DNA from: Lycium barbarum
Taxonomy: Eukaryota; Streptophyta; Magnoliopsida; Solanales; Solanaceae
Assembly (NCBI RefSeq): GCF_019175385.1
Contig: NC_083338.1
Span: 95,129,777-95,193,776 of the forward strand
DNA length: 64,000 nt
Reading direction: 5' to 3'
The notes under the pieces are model-generated. The model had not been told where the DNA came from, searched no databases, and saw only the letters and a program-made list of their open reading frames with translations. Of the stretch, positions 47,000-58,204 are shown one piece after another (position 1 is the stretch's first letter; each line of letters opens with the position of its first letter). The translations under genes and the position numbers were made by a program.

Positions 47000-48535
47000 G
47001 TCTACAATCGGTGGTTTTGTGCCCATGAGTTTCGTGGAACTCACACAGAGCGTCTGATCTCTTGAGCTTGGGTCAGATCGTAGCAACGACCTAGGAGGGC
47101 GTGATGACAGATGGGTTTTTAGAACGTCAACCATTTGAGATTCGCTAATAGTAAAACTGTAATCTGAGAACTTGGGATACTCCGTCCCCTTCGGAGAAAA
47201 CTTGAACTGGTTGTTCTTGGGCCGTAGTCCCCGTTCGTTCTTCCCGGAGTTATCTTTTTTGCTTCCTCCAGGCTTCTCCAACGATCGATAACCGAATCCA
47301 CCACTAGCAGCTTTTGGTGACTGGCACGGTTGGAAATGATTCTTTGAGGAGTTTCAGTCTGGTCTGAAACCTTTGTCCACCTTCATAGGGAAAACTGAGG
47401 AGGGAGCCCCCAGCAAGTCATCTTCCACTCGGATCTTGGTTTCATACTGGTTATGCACGTCCTCCCAAGTTGTAGCTTGAAATTCCAGGAGGCTTTCTAT
47501 GAGCCTTCGGGAAGCATCCAAACTCGAAGGGTTCAAACCCTTGGTAAAAGCCTCTGTAGCCTACTCGTCCGGTACGGCAGGCAGCAGCATACATTCTTTC
47601 TGGAATCGGGTAACAAAATTCCTGAGACGTTCCGACTCTACCTGAGCGATGCGGAAGATATTCGCCTTTCTAGTTTTCACCTTTCTTGCTCCAATATGAG
47701 CTTTAATAAAACTATCAGCAAGCATGGCAAAAGACGTGACTGAATGTTTCGGAAGCTGGGAATACCACGTCAAGGACCCCCGGGCAAGAGTCTCGCCAAA
47801 TTTTTTGATCAGTAATGATTCGATCTCCTTCTCTTGCAAGTCATTGCCTTTGACCGTCATAGAGTAGGCTGTGATATGATCCTGCGGTCTGTGGTCCCAT
47901 CGTATTTGAGAATATCGGGCATTTTGAACTGCTTCGGGATTGGTTCTTGAGCCGCCTCAGGTGTGTGTGCCCGCTGACTATATTGTTTTGAATCAGGCCA
48001 CTCGATGACCAGGGGTGCCCTCGGAATTTGACTAAGGCGCTTATGAACTCCTTCGCGTTATTTTTGGCCTCTTTGGCAGTTTGGTCCATCTTCCCTTTGA
48101 TCTCCCTCATAAACCGCTTGACTTCAATCTGGAAGGAATCATCGGGAGCAGATTTGCTTCTGGAAGCATCTCCATTCCTTCCCACAGTTTGCCTGCTTCC
48201 ATCAGTGGCATTCAAATTGGTAGCAGTTGCAGGAGTGCCGGTGGGAGCCGCGCCACCGCCTACTGGTACACCCATGAGGGCTTCAACGAGTTTCTTCAAT
48301 CGTTCCACTTCTTCCATCATTTCATAGTGTTGCCCTCTCAGAAGCTGGATGATTTCCGCCATAGTTTTATCGGTGGGGTCACCGTCTGCCCCAGTGTTGA
48401 GGTCATGTTCTCCTTCTGTTGTTTGATTTTCCACATGCAGTGGCTGCAAGCCAGTTTCAAGGGGTTGTCCATCTGGTCCCACTGGGAGGTTGCCCCGTTG
48501 GTTTCCACCGTTCGTGTTGTTTTAACTCCTGTCAT
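47000..48535 (-). pseudogene. Gag polyprotein of the Tat-like element, frameshifted
   Basis: Capsid/nucleocapsid protein that packages element RNA. The likely start is ATG at 48535 (MTGVKTTRTVETNG), with a frame change within 30 codons. A coiled-coil-like EEVERLKKLVEALMG lies at about 48300, another frame change is near 47990, and the retrotransposon gag core is at 47860-47561 (FGETLARGSLTWYSQLPKHS, SFAMLADSFIKAHIGARK). A stop lies at 47557-47560. The zinc-knuckle-like CEFHETHGHKTTDC is at 47000-47050, read in a shifted frame. At least three frame changes and one stop; inactive. Confidence 0.88.
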
Positions 48536-48621
48536 ACCTGAAATGGATACTTAGGCAAACAGGATACTTAAACGAAGTTAGTAAAACAAATAATGGTCAC
48601 AATGACAACCACAACTGTCCC

Positions 48622-48640
48622 GGCCCCACGATGGGCGCCA
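48622..48640 (-). promoter_or_regulatory. Primer binding site of the Tat-like element
   Basis: In sense, TGGCGCCCATCGTGGGGCC begins 3 nt after the 5' LTR end. The TGGCGCC start pairs with a tRNA 3' CCA end; the exact tRNA cannot be fixed without a search. Confidence 0.75.
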
Positions 48641-48643
48641 AAC

Positions 48644-49278
48644 TGTTTACCCGTAAAACAATTTAGTTGAATTTATAGATGTGATCAGGGACACGGGGAT
48701 CTAAGTAACCAGTAAGACAATGATATTCGTATTGAAATAATATAAATAAGCATAAACAAAGTAAGAAGTAAGGAAAATCCCGGGCTACAGGTGTCAATTC
48801 CAAACCAAGGCTCCTTCGTTCCGGTTAGACCGTGGCACCGGAGCTTAACAAATAAGACAATAAGAATAAAGATTTTGCAAAGAATTGATAAGTGTAAGAA
48901 CTGAGTATATTAGCTTGTATCTCGTGTCCCCTACAATGAAAATGGTCATCTCTATTTATACTAAGAGCTAGGGGCACATATTCCTTGCATTCCGCCCCTG
49001 GTCATAATGAGCTTTAAATATATTGCAATAATGAGTAATGAAGAGGACCATTAAACGTAATAACACTGTAACCGTAACGCTTGAGCTGGCACGTAACGGC
49101 AGACCGTTGCGTTCTTGGTCCAAAGCTATTGTAACATTACACCGGACCTAGCGCTTTCTCCGATATCATGGTTCTGCCATCGGTGGTAGCAGTGTTGACT
49201 CATCTTATGACTTATCCATTATGCCACGTGTTCTAACCCTATTGGTACAGTTGTAACCTTTCTATTTTGCCCAATACA
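48644..49278 (-). mobile_element. 5' LTR of the Tat-like element
   Basis: 635 bp, ends TGTTTACCCG and CCCAATACA on the plus strand, followed by TSD GTAGG. Matches 30308-30935 over its whole length with scattered differences. Confidence 0.93.
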
Positions 49279-49283
49279 GTAGG

Positions 49284-49671
49284 CAGTTATAGGTTACTTA
49301 CAGGTTGTTAGTGTTAGATTAGTGGTTAGTGCATGGTTAGCGCTACTGTAACCTGTCTACTTCTTTTACTTGTATATATTAAAATTAAGTAGTGAATACA
49401 CAATTGAGACTTTTCATTTATTTTCAAATTTGTTCTTCCTCTGATTCAGTTTTCTCTGCCATGGCTATCACCATTGAAGGAGTTGGTCCAGCTTCATCAC
49501 GGATCTCTTAATATAATTGATACTATTTGTATCAATTCTAACGCCAATTTCCAAGCCACTTTTTTTTTTCCTTTTAAGGTCTTCTCGTGCCCTATGTGGT
49601 CTAGCTTAAGACACACAGATACCTTGTGTTTTATGTATTTGGTGGAGTATAAAGCTTTGATGGCTTCATAA
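49284..49671 (+). pseudogene. Copia LTR right part followed by gag-like start
   Basis: 49284 to about 49450 completes the LTR begun at 30204 (TATATATT near 49375). Then ATGGCTATCACC opens a decayed frame whose pieces (SLNIIDTICINSNANFQATF, FPFKVFSCPMW) resemble the N-terminal gag of copia elements (NFPVW-type motif). So one LTR has a pol end on its left and a gag-like start on its right. A primer site is not clear, although TGGCTATCA may be a mutated TGGTATCA. Moderate confidence in the gag assignment. Confidence 0.5.
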
Positions 49672-49719
49672 ATTGTTCTATTTTTAACTCCTTTTGCCAA
49701 CTCTATGTATATCAACATG

Positions 49720-50135
49720 TAAATTTCATTGATAATTGTTGAGCTTTGGTGTGTGTGACTCTAGAGTCGTTACTTCTAATCCTTTTGGCAACAATAATTG
49801 CATGTCGTTAGACAAAAAATTCTTGTCAAAGTTAGCGCCTATATATACGAGTGAGTCTATGCTGATGCATCATGATGTATTGTTATATACAATATACCAC
49901 ATATATATTATATGAATAGTATATTCAAAGTATATTTTGGTACTTATATATGTAGAATATGTCTCTCACACACACACACATATATATATATACATCACTA
50001 ATACCGTAATACGAAAACAAGTGTTACTGAGATATATGTTAACGTACTCGTCTACAATATAATGGATTATTTATATATATAGTCAGAGATATATATGTCA
50101 ATATATTAGTATATAGTGTATTATATAGATATTGT
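49720..50135. other. AT-dinucleotide-rich stretch
   Basis: Dense TATATA and a (CA)n run near 49970. No gene. Confidence 0.6.
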
Positions 50136-50145
50136 CAGAGACATA

Positions 50146-51374
50146 GGGAAAATACATAAACCCCCCCCCCAACGTATACTCGGATTAATTATGACGTACC
50201 TAACCTTTGCGGGCGACCTATTACCCCCCTGGCCTTATTTTTTTTGTATTTTTGTACCCTTTTTTGGCTGACGTGGCAAAAAAAAAAAAAGCCCAGTTGC
50301 ACAGTGGAGAGTGTTGTACACTCTCCGCCACATTGGTGCCACGCTGCTGCCACGTCACTGCCACTGTTCCTTTCTTTTTTTCATTTGATTTTTCTTTTAT
50401 TAATTATATTTACACTAATTAACCTCTAATTAACCATTAATTTTGTCTTCTTCATCACTAAACCCTTCTTCTTCTTCTTCATTTCAAGAAATCCATCAAC
50501 CCATTTTCTTCTTCCATTAACACACACATACACATTCAACCCACTTTCTTCCTCCATTAACAACACACATTCAACTCATTTTCTTCCTCCATTAACACAC
50601 ACACATTCAACCCATTTTCTTCCTTCATTAACACACACATTCAATTTAATCATCAATCATAAAGAGATTATTTTCAAGAAACATTCAACCCATTTTCTTC
50701 CTCCATTAACACACACATTCAATTTCATCATAAACCCCCCCCCCCCCCCCCCACCCCTTCTTCTTCTTCATTTCAAGCCGCCCCCCGCCCCCCAACCCGC
50801 TCCTCTTGCCCCACCCATTTGAAGAAATTGCCATTTGAAGGAAAAACTGTGCAATTTCTTCCTTTCTGGGCTATGTTCAATCATGGACTGGAATTTAACA
50901 ATAATGGAAATTGTTGTTTGTTAAATTTCATGGAAATTGTCCAACCCGCTCCTCTTGTCAATTGTTAAATTTCATGGAAATTCATGGGGAATGGAATTTA
51001 ACAACAATGTAGAAATTGCACGAACTGCCCATGATTTCACGAACTGGGCTATGTTCAATCATGGCGGCGGCGTCACGGCGACGGTGTGGCGGCGGCGATG
51101 GGGTGGTTGAGGAGAAAGTAGAAAAAAGAGAAAAAGGAGAAAGAAGAAGAAAGAGAAAAAAATGGTTTTTTTAAAAAAATTAATTTTTATTAAAATACAA
51201 AAACTATTTTTACTGTTTTCACTCGCTATTAAATTTTTTTTTTTTGCCACGTCAGCCAAAAAAGGTACAAAAATATAGAAAAAATAAGGCCAGGGGTTAA
51301 TAGGTCGCCCGCAAAGGTTGGGTGCGTCATAATTAATCCGAGTATACGTTGGGGGGATTTTTATGTATTTTCCG
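50146..51374. mobile_element. Mutator-like non-autonomous element, ~130-bp TIRs, 10-bp TSD
   Basis: Long inverted ends begin GGGAAAATACATAAA / CGGAAAATACATAAA and continue through AACGTATACTCGGATTAATT, TTTGCGGGCGACCTATTA and TTTTTTGGCTGACGTGGCA. Flanks CAGAGACATA (50136-50145) and CAGACACATA (51375-51384) match at 9 of 10. The interior has a short tandem array (50517-50720), homopolymer C runs, and a GC-rich GGCGGCGGCGTCACGGCGAC part near 51065 that could be a captured gene fragment. No transposase. Confidence 0.85.
50517..50720. repeat. Minisatellite inside the Mutator-like element
   Basis: About five imperfect 32-45-bp units of ATTAACACACACATTCAACC followed by CATTTTCTTCCTCC. Confidence 0.8.
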
Positions 51375-51511
51375 CAGACACATATATGTTTAACGTACTA
51401 ATATATACTAGTATATCTGTTAGATATATAGTTAGTTAGTGAGATAAAATTTACCAAAAGCTGCTAAGAATATTATTTTTGACAGCCAAGTGATGATACT
51501 CGAATCCCTTA

Positions 51512-51716
51512 GGGGTCGGATTTGTTATCCCATCCCGTCACAGGGATAAAATAACACTACAATCCCGAGATAATTATCCATGGGATTAGTTATCCCACCC
51601 TCCCACAGGGATAAAATAACACTACAATTCTGGGATAACTAATCCGAATCAAACGTGGGATAAATTCATCTCAAATTTAATCCGAAAATTATTTATGCTT
51701 TGTACCAAACGAAACC
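51512..51716. mobile_element. Tourist-like MITE (TTA target duplication)
   Basis: 205 bp between TTA at 51509-51511 and 51717-51719, ends GGGGTCGGATTTG and complement GGTTTCGTTTGGT, consistent with PIF/Harbinger-type MITEs. It contains an internal duplication (CACAGGGATAAAATAACACT at about 51540 and 51617). Confidence 0.65.
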
Positions 51717-51853
51717 TTAGTATGTTAAGAGAAGGAGATGATGAGAGACTTTTTAAGAGAGGGGGTGATTACAGTTTAATAGGTTTCCGTTCGAATGCTT
51801 AAATTTGGGGAGAGTTGTATTTTGATGGGTTTCTGTACATTTATTTTAAAATA

Positions 51854-52929
51854 GGTTCAACTCATCGGGAGACACCTGTGGTTGGCAGCATCTTTCACTT
51901 AGACATCTCAATTAAACCTTGTTTCAGTTAGACACCCATGATAGGTCAAGATGCCTTTATCTTAATTCTTCAGTTTCCATATTTCATTCAACTGTGTCAT
52001 TTAGACACTTTTCGCTGACTTGGCAAGTTATATGAATTTCACACCAAACAGTCGCGTGGAAAGACAAAAATCAGATTTATTTTATTTTATTTTCTCCTTC
52101 TTCTTCTTCATTCTTTTTTTTTTCTACCATCTTCCTACCATCAAGATCGCCGTCGTCGCTCTCTCTACCGGAAAAAAATATCAATTACACTTTTAATTCA
52201 ACTCAATTATCTTGCTCTCTCCAAGTAAAAAGGAAAAAGAAAATCAAAGGAGCTCATCGAAAAAAGAAAAATCAGATATGGGTTTCAAATAATTTTTTGG
52301 CGAAACTCCATTATTTCCGATCTGGGTTTCAAATCTGGCAACTCCATTTTTTTTCTTAGAATATTTCGAATTAATGGGATCTTTAGAAAGTTTAACATGG
52401 GTTACTTGATTTGATGAAAATTTTGAGAAATTAACATTGAGGCTGTCTTGGAGTCTTCGTGAGAAATCTTTAGCTGAAATTATAACAAATTTTGAGGAGT
52501 TTCTCTTGAAATTTTGGATTAAAATCTTGGTGGGAATAAGAACACACATGAAATGATTAAGAACACTAAGAACAGGATTTCCAGATTCGTTTTTTGTTAG
52601 TGCGGTTTTTTCTTGTGTGTTAATAAAGTGTAGGGTTTAGAAAATAGGTTTTTATTTTTTAACTTTTTTAAATATTAGTTTTTACTCAAAATTTATTTTT
52701 TATATTATTATTATCGGATCAAAATGCCACATGTTCTAATTTAATTTGTCATTTTGTCAGGTCAGCGGTGAGTGTGTTACACACATATTGCATATTTGGC
52801 TGATTGTGCGAAAATTGCCTAAATGGCATAGTCGAACCATACCACGAGTGTCTAAAAGTAACAAGGTATAGTTGAGGTGAATAAGTGAATGATGCTGCTA
52901 ACCACAGGTGTTTCCCGATGGATTCAGCC
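51854..52929. mobile_element. Mutator-like MITE, ~75-bp TIRs, perfect 9-bp TSD
   Basis: Ends GGTTCAACTCATCGGGAGAC / GGCTGAATCCATCGGGAAAC, both continuing ACCTGTGGTT(G/A)GCAGCAT. TSD TTTAAAATA at 51845-51853 and 52930-52938. No coding region; the interior includes CTTCTTCTTC runs. Confidence 0.88.
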
Positions 52930-52938
52930 TTTAAAATA

Positions 52939-53548
52939 AGAAATCGTGACCAAAAAAGAAAAAAGGGAATCATGCAATATTTTAGGAATGATTTTTGCCA
53001 ACTTGAGAGGGAGGGAATTTAATTTATTTAATTGTATATCGTGTAAAGTATTTATTTGTACTTGCTTTACTATTAAATATCGTAGTACTTGTTGTTATAT
53101 AATTTTTATTAGGTTATAGTTTTGAAAAGGCTTAATGCCTATGCAGCCCCCTAAACTTGTCCTTGTTTTTCATTTTGGCACCTCAACTAAGTGTTGTTCC
53201 TATTGAACCCCTGAACTCGTCCTCAAGTGTGTCTATCAAACCCTCTAAATTTGATTTTTATTAGAAGCAAAAAATAAATTGTGGTAATGAAGGTAAAGTA
53301 ATATTTTAGACGTGTGGTAAGCTATTCTTTAGGTCATGGATGTGTTGATTTCTGCTGGTTCTGCTCTTTCACTGCCAGCTTAATTAAGAGCTTACTCTTT
53401 TTTTCCCTCTCAATTGCTGCTAATCTTAACTAAAAATGGCATAATTAAATTAGAATATATTAGTGTGTTGCTACATTGAAGATAGAATACTATGTAAGTC
53501 AGATTGTGTTTGATAGACACATTTTTTCAAAAGGCTTAATGCATATGC
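52939..53548. other. Gene-free stretch with a 20-bp direct repeat
   Basis: AAAAGGCTTAATGCCTATGC (53125-53144) and AAAAGGCTTAATGCATATGC (53529-53548) bracket 384 bp and abut the LINE. The first copy continues AGCCCCCTAAACTTG, which resembles the end of another long-TIR MITE, but I found no inverted partner. Confidence 0.5.
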
Positions 53549-53906
53549 TTACTCTTGTGCTTGACACCACCTCACTGCTTCATGAATAGCTATAGTTTCT
53601 GCAGTCATATTAGTTGCGACACCTAACTGAGCAGCCGAAGCATACACTAGGTTTCCCCTATCATTCCTGATGCGGAAACCATAAGAACTTCTACCTGGAT
53701 TTCCTTGACTAGCACCATCTGTGTTACATTTAAGTATCCCCTGTGATGGCATCTTCCATTTAACCAAATAATAATGTAGTATGGGCTTGTATTGAATCAA
53801 CATGTTAACAATGTCATGCCATTCAGTAGGGACAGCTGTAATCCATGGGTATTGAGTCCTGACCAACTGATGGATTGTCTTCTGTGCCTGATATCTCATT
53901 CTGTTA

Positions 53907-56760
53907 TGTCACGCCCCAAAACCCACCCTAGACGTGACCGGCATCCGACGTCATGAACAACATCGGAAGAACCTAAACAACACAATAATAATACTTGAAC
54001 CTGCCAGGTTCAACATTCGCCTCCAACAGTTTATAAATTAAATGTAACAAATCATGAATATATGAATTAAATCAGCGGAAGTCTTTATAAGTAAATAGTC
54101 ATAAACGTGGCAACCACCCATTAAGTCGTACGAGACTTTGACAATCTACCCACAATTCCGACCACTATCTATGGAGCTTCTAAGAGACACAACAATCATC
54201 TAACTTCGAGACGCAGCCCGAAAATCTAGAATAATAAATGAAACAGGAAGTGTCCCACGAACAAGGATGTGGGCTCACCAAATAAACAGCAGCAGTAAGT
54301 TCTCCTAAGCGTCGAAAGTATCACGAACCTGCTCTTCTCCATTACCTAACATACCATAAAAAACAACAATGGTATGCCTGAGTACTTTCGTACTCAGTGA
54401 GTGCCTCGGGGACAACAAGTATTATAAAAATAAAATATAATAATACATAAAGGAATCAGTTCTGAAAGGATAGTATAAAAACAGTCATTCTACTTTGTGA
54501 TTCTTAATATCATTTGTTAAACAGTTTACAAAGCCATTAATCAATATAAAAACAGGTATTCAGCATGTATATCTCAATAAGAATTATCAAAACCGATTAC
54601 AAAGTCTTTTTGTCAATTTATAACTTTCAATTATGCCTTTCAAATTGATCATGATTGTCAACAACAGTTCCATGAGAGAATAAGAATATCACACATGCCA
54701 ATACAGGCCCAAGAATCAATCATATCGCGCATAGCGCACCACACCAGAACATATAATTCTCGGTGGCTATCCTTCCTCCCGAATAGCTAGGCATAAATCA
54801 CACCGGACTATGTAGTACGCGGTGGCTATCCTTCCTCCCGAATAGCTAGGAATAAATCACACCCCGGGTAGCGAACCTGGTAGTGGCCACTCTTCCTCCC
54901 GAATGGCTAGGCAATTACCACACTAGGATCCATAGTGACTACCCTTCCTCCCGAGTAGCTAGGCATAAATACACCGGAATATGAAATCCTCGGTGACCAC
55001 TCATCCTCCCGAATGGCTAAGCATAAATACACCGGAATATGAAATCCTCGGTGACCACTCATCCTCCCGAATGGCTAGGCAAAATCACATCAACAGAGTT
55101 CACAGCTTAAAATCCGAATTACAATTCATCTTAAAGTAGTCACATCACCATTTACCATTAAGGTTCGTTATGCCATATCGTAAAGGTAAATCATTTCAAA
55201 GAATGTCTTGAAAACGTTTCACTTCTTTAAACAAGTTTCAATTTTCACAATTCGTGATAACATACTTTTATGAGTCAACAACCTTTCAAGTAACTAGTTA
55301 AATCATCCATCAAGAGAATTCAAATATCATTACCAATCGTTATCCTTCATTATTAAGCATCTCTTATAGAGGAAAACATTCATAATATCATATACATATA
55401 TAGGGTTTGTTACAATCTAGGTTTAATGTGGGTTTGTCCCCTCACACACATTAACCACTATTTAGACATGAATTGGAGTTCAAGAACCATGAAAAAAATT
55501 ACTTTTCCTTTCATTCATTAAAGAATCTTGAATAAAATTTAAACTTCCAACAATAGTTTCAAAAAGTGATTTTCATTCAGAATAAGTTTTCAAAAGAGAG
55601 ACATACAAATCACCTTTATAGTCAAAAATGATTTTAAAAGAGACATACAAATCACAACCAAAGAGTTCGTAAAAACTGATAGAAACAGTATGTTCAAAAG
55701 AGACATACAAATTACTTTTATATTCAAAAAGGATTTTATTTTTAAAGAGACATACCTTAAATCCCGTTAAAATATTCCAAATGTAAGCTCCATGCTTCAA
55801 AGAATCATTCTACACCTAATTGAGGTTTGTATGACCAATAAACTATAGATATTCATCAAATTCGCAGCTACTGTTCATAGCTGGAAACGCACGGCTACAG
55901 ACCTCGAAATCCGATCTTCACCGTTCACATTTAAAACCTATATGTTAGGACCACTCAGTTAATATTTGGGTTCGATCCAACGGTTAGATAAGCGAAAAAC
56001 TTCAATTTAATAGGGCTGGTCGGAGGAAATTCTACAGCAAAAATACTAGGGTTTTGTTTTTAATAAAGTGCATCTAAACCAATCCTATTTCATGATTCTA
56101 TCAACTATTCCATGTCTAAAACATAATAATAATTCCATATATCCATAAAAGTGTGAGGTGTTACCTTTTTGAAGAAATCCCAAAGCTTCATCCCATATTT
56201 GACCTTGAATGAAGTTTCCACAATCTATCGATTTCATATAATGATTCGGTGTTAACCTAGTGATTAGCTAAGGTAATTAACTTAGGGATTTGTGTACAAA
56301 CTCACCTTAGAGAGATGATATATAGCTCTGGTGGAAAAACCCTCTCCTTGGACGTTTTTGGGTTGTATTTATAGGTCATTATAAAGGCTTGGGCTTTAAA
56401 ACCTAATCCTACAAGAATCGGGATTTCCATTTTATACAGCTTCAGTAAATCGGTCATAACTTTTCGTACAGACCTTTGTTTGACCACCATAATATATGGT
56501 TGGAACGGTATTTCAAATACCTACAACTTTCATGTTTTGAGTTTCCCCAAATTCCCAACAAAAATACCCAAAAACCGGGAATAACTGAAATTGTCTGAGA
56601 CTTAGACGAATTTCAGGATTTCTTAGGAACTTCCTTATCTCATTTGACCCCGAAAAGATTATTTAACACCATTATCCATCCCAAGAGATCCAAAAGGTTA
56701 AAAGGAAATTTAAACCCCAATTATTTCACATTGACACCTAACTCGGATTTACGGGATACA
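53907..56760 (-). mobile_element. Solo LTR in the LINE (TSD TGTTA)
   Basis: Plus-strand ends TGTCACGCCCC and CGGGATACA; perfect TGTTA at 53902-53906 and 56761-56765. 2,854 bp. Sense is minus (start TGTATCCCGTAAATCCG), with TATA CTATAAATAC near 56365-56375. Contains a tandem array at 54745-55085 and a second set of GAGACATACAAATCAC repeats at 55595-55715. Different family from the four solo LTRs in the 30-49 kb complex. Confidence 0.93.
54745..55085 (-). repeat. ~60-bp tandem array within the solo LTR
   Basis: About six units of the pattern ATCACACCGG, GGTGGCTATCCTTCCTCCCG and AATAGCTAGGCA, with the most similar pair at 54965-55085. It lies near the 3' end of the LTR in sense. Confidence 0.8.
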
Positions 56761-58008
56761 TGTTAACTGAAGTAGCCTTACTATGCTTGATGGATTTCCT
56801 TCTTTTCCATATCTCCCAAGTTAGGATTGCTGGAATTGTTGCAAAAATGGTCTTGAGCTTTGGAGGACTGGAGCATTCCACTATGTGAGTATAAGTTGCT
56901 GTAATTGCAATCCATCAATGGTTATACCTACACAAGAAGCAAATTTTCTCCAAAGCTGTAAAGCTGTTGGAGATGTTAGAAATAAATGGTTCATTGTCTC
57001 AGACTTATGATCGTCACAGCACCAACACCTTGACACTACTGGTATGTTAAGCTTTTGAATATTGTCATCAGTAGATATCCTGCCCTTCTAGAGTCTCCAA
57101 AAAAGAAACTGATTTTAATGGGAAACTTGTTACTCCATATTTTGCTGTAGTGTACAGATTCATTCTGTCTTTGTCTCAGCTGATCCCATGCACTTTTCAC
57201 TCAAAACTTTCCATTATTGGTACTCATCCACCAGGCTTTGTCATTCTCCACATGTAACAGTTTTGGCTTGATAGTTTGAACAATGTGTTGCACAATATCA
57301 TCAAGCAGCAAAGCTCTCAACTTGCGCAAGTTCCACTGATCATTATCTATAAAATTCAACACCTCAATCTCCTCTTCTTCAGCCTGTTCTTGTACCACAA
57401 AGTATAGTGCACCAAGTTTTTTCCAATTGTCAAACCAGAAGCTAGATGTACCAACCGGTAACTGCCACCAAATATTATGCTCTATTTCTTCTCTCATCTC
57501 AATCATCTTTTTCTACACATTAGAAGCTCCTCTAGAATTGGCAATCACTGGATGAAGCTTTTTACAATACTTGTTCACCATATATGAATGCCACAAAGAA
57601 GGAGTAGTTCTCATATTCCACCACGGTTTAGCAAAAAGGGCATTAGAAATGTCACTCAAAGACCTAGAACCCACCCCTCCTTCATTCTTGGGATAGCACA
57701 TTTTATCCCAAGCAACCCAATGCCTACTTTTATTCACAGATGTATTGCTCCAGAATAATTTGGCAAATATACTGTGTAATTGCTTAATCACCCCTTTCAG
57801 AGGGTTCATGGTAGACAAAAAGTACACAGGCATGGTTTGCAATACATGAGCAATCAATATATATATCTACCACCAAAAGATAAAAATCTATTTTGCCATG
57901 ACATGACTCTTTTCCTCACTTTTTTGAGCAAATCTTCAAAGTACACCAATTTTCTCCTACCATAAAATACAGGACATCCTAAATAAGTGAAAGGGAAAGA
58001 GCCTTTGG

Positions 58009-58204
58009 CAGTGGCGGATCCAGGATTTTCATTCAGGGTGTTCGGAAAAAAAAGAAGCTAAATATACACTGTAATTTTTTGCTGAGGGTGTTCAAAAGTT
58101 AATATATGCACATAAATACAGAAAATTTACCCTATATATACAGTGTAATGTTTTGCCGAGGGTGTTCGGGTGAACACCCTCACTTAAACGTGGATCCGCC
58201 CCTG
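58009..58204. mobile_element. hAT-type MITE with 8-bp target duplication
   Basis: 196 bp, ends CAGTGGCGGATCC and GGATCCGCCCCTG, flanked by GCCTTTGG (58001-58008) and TCCTTTGG (58205-58212), 7 of 8 matching. Interior contains GAGGGTGTTC repeats in both orientations. It interrupts the LINE reading frame between RT thumb and palm. Confidence 0.85.

Larger units (their letters stand above)
30308..49278 (-). mobile_element. Tat-like Ty3/gypsy retrotransposon with nested insertions
   Basis: Complete from LTR to LTR on the minus strand: 5' LTR 48644-49278, primer site, gag, protease, fragments of pol (two RNase H domains, integrase), 3' UTR with tandem repeats, an antisense ORF, polypurine tract and 3' LTR 30308-30935. 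A perfect 5-bp TSD GTAGG (30303-30307, 49279-49283) delimits it. Three solo LTRs (34210-38616, 40416-43168, 43534-46058) account for about 9.7 kb, leaving an ancestral element near 9.3 kb that already lacks reverse transcriptase. The LTR pair differs at many sites, so the insertion is not recent. A second, archaeal-type RNase H and the extra antisense ORF both fit the Tat (Retand-like) lineage. Confidence 0.93.

Noticed and set aside
54745..55085. CRISPR-like regular repeats
   Set aside because: Units are contiguous tandem repeats inside an LTR, with no unique spacers; the sequence is eukaryotic.
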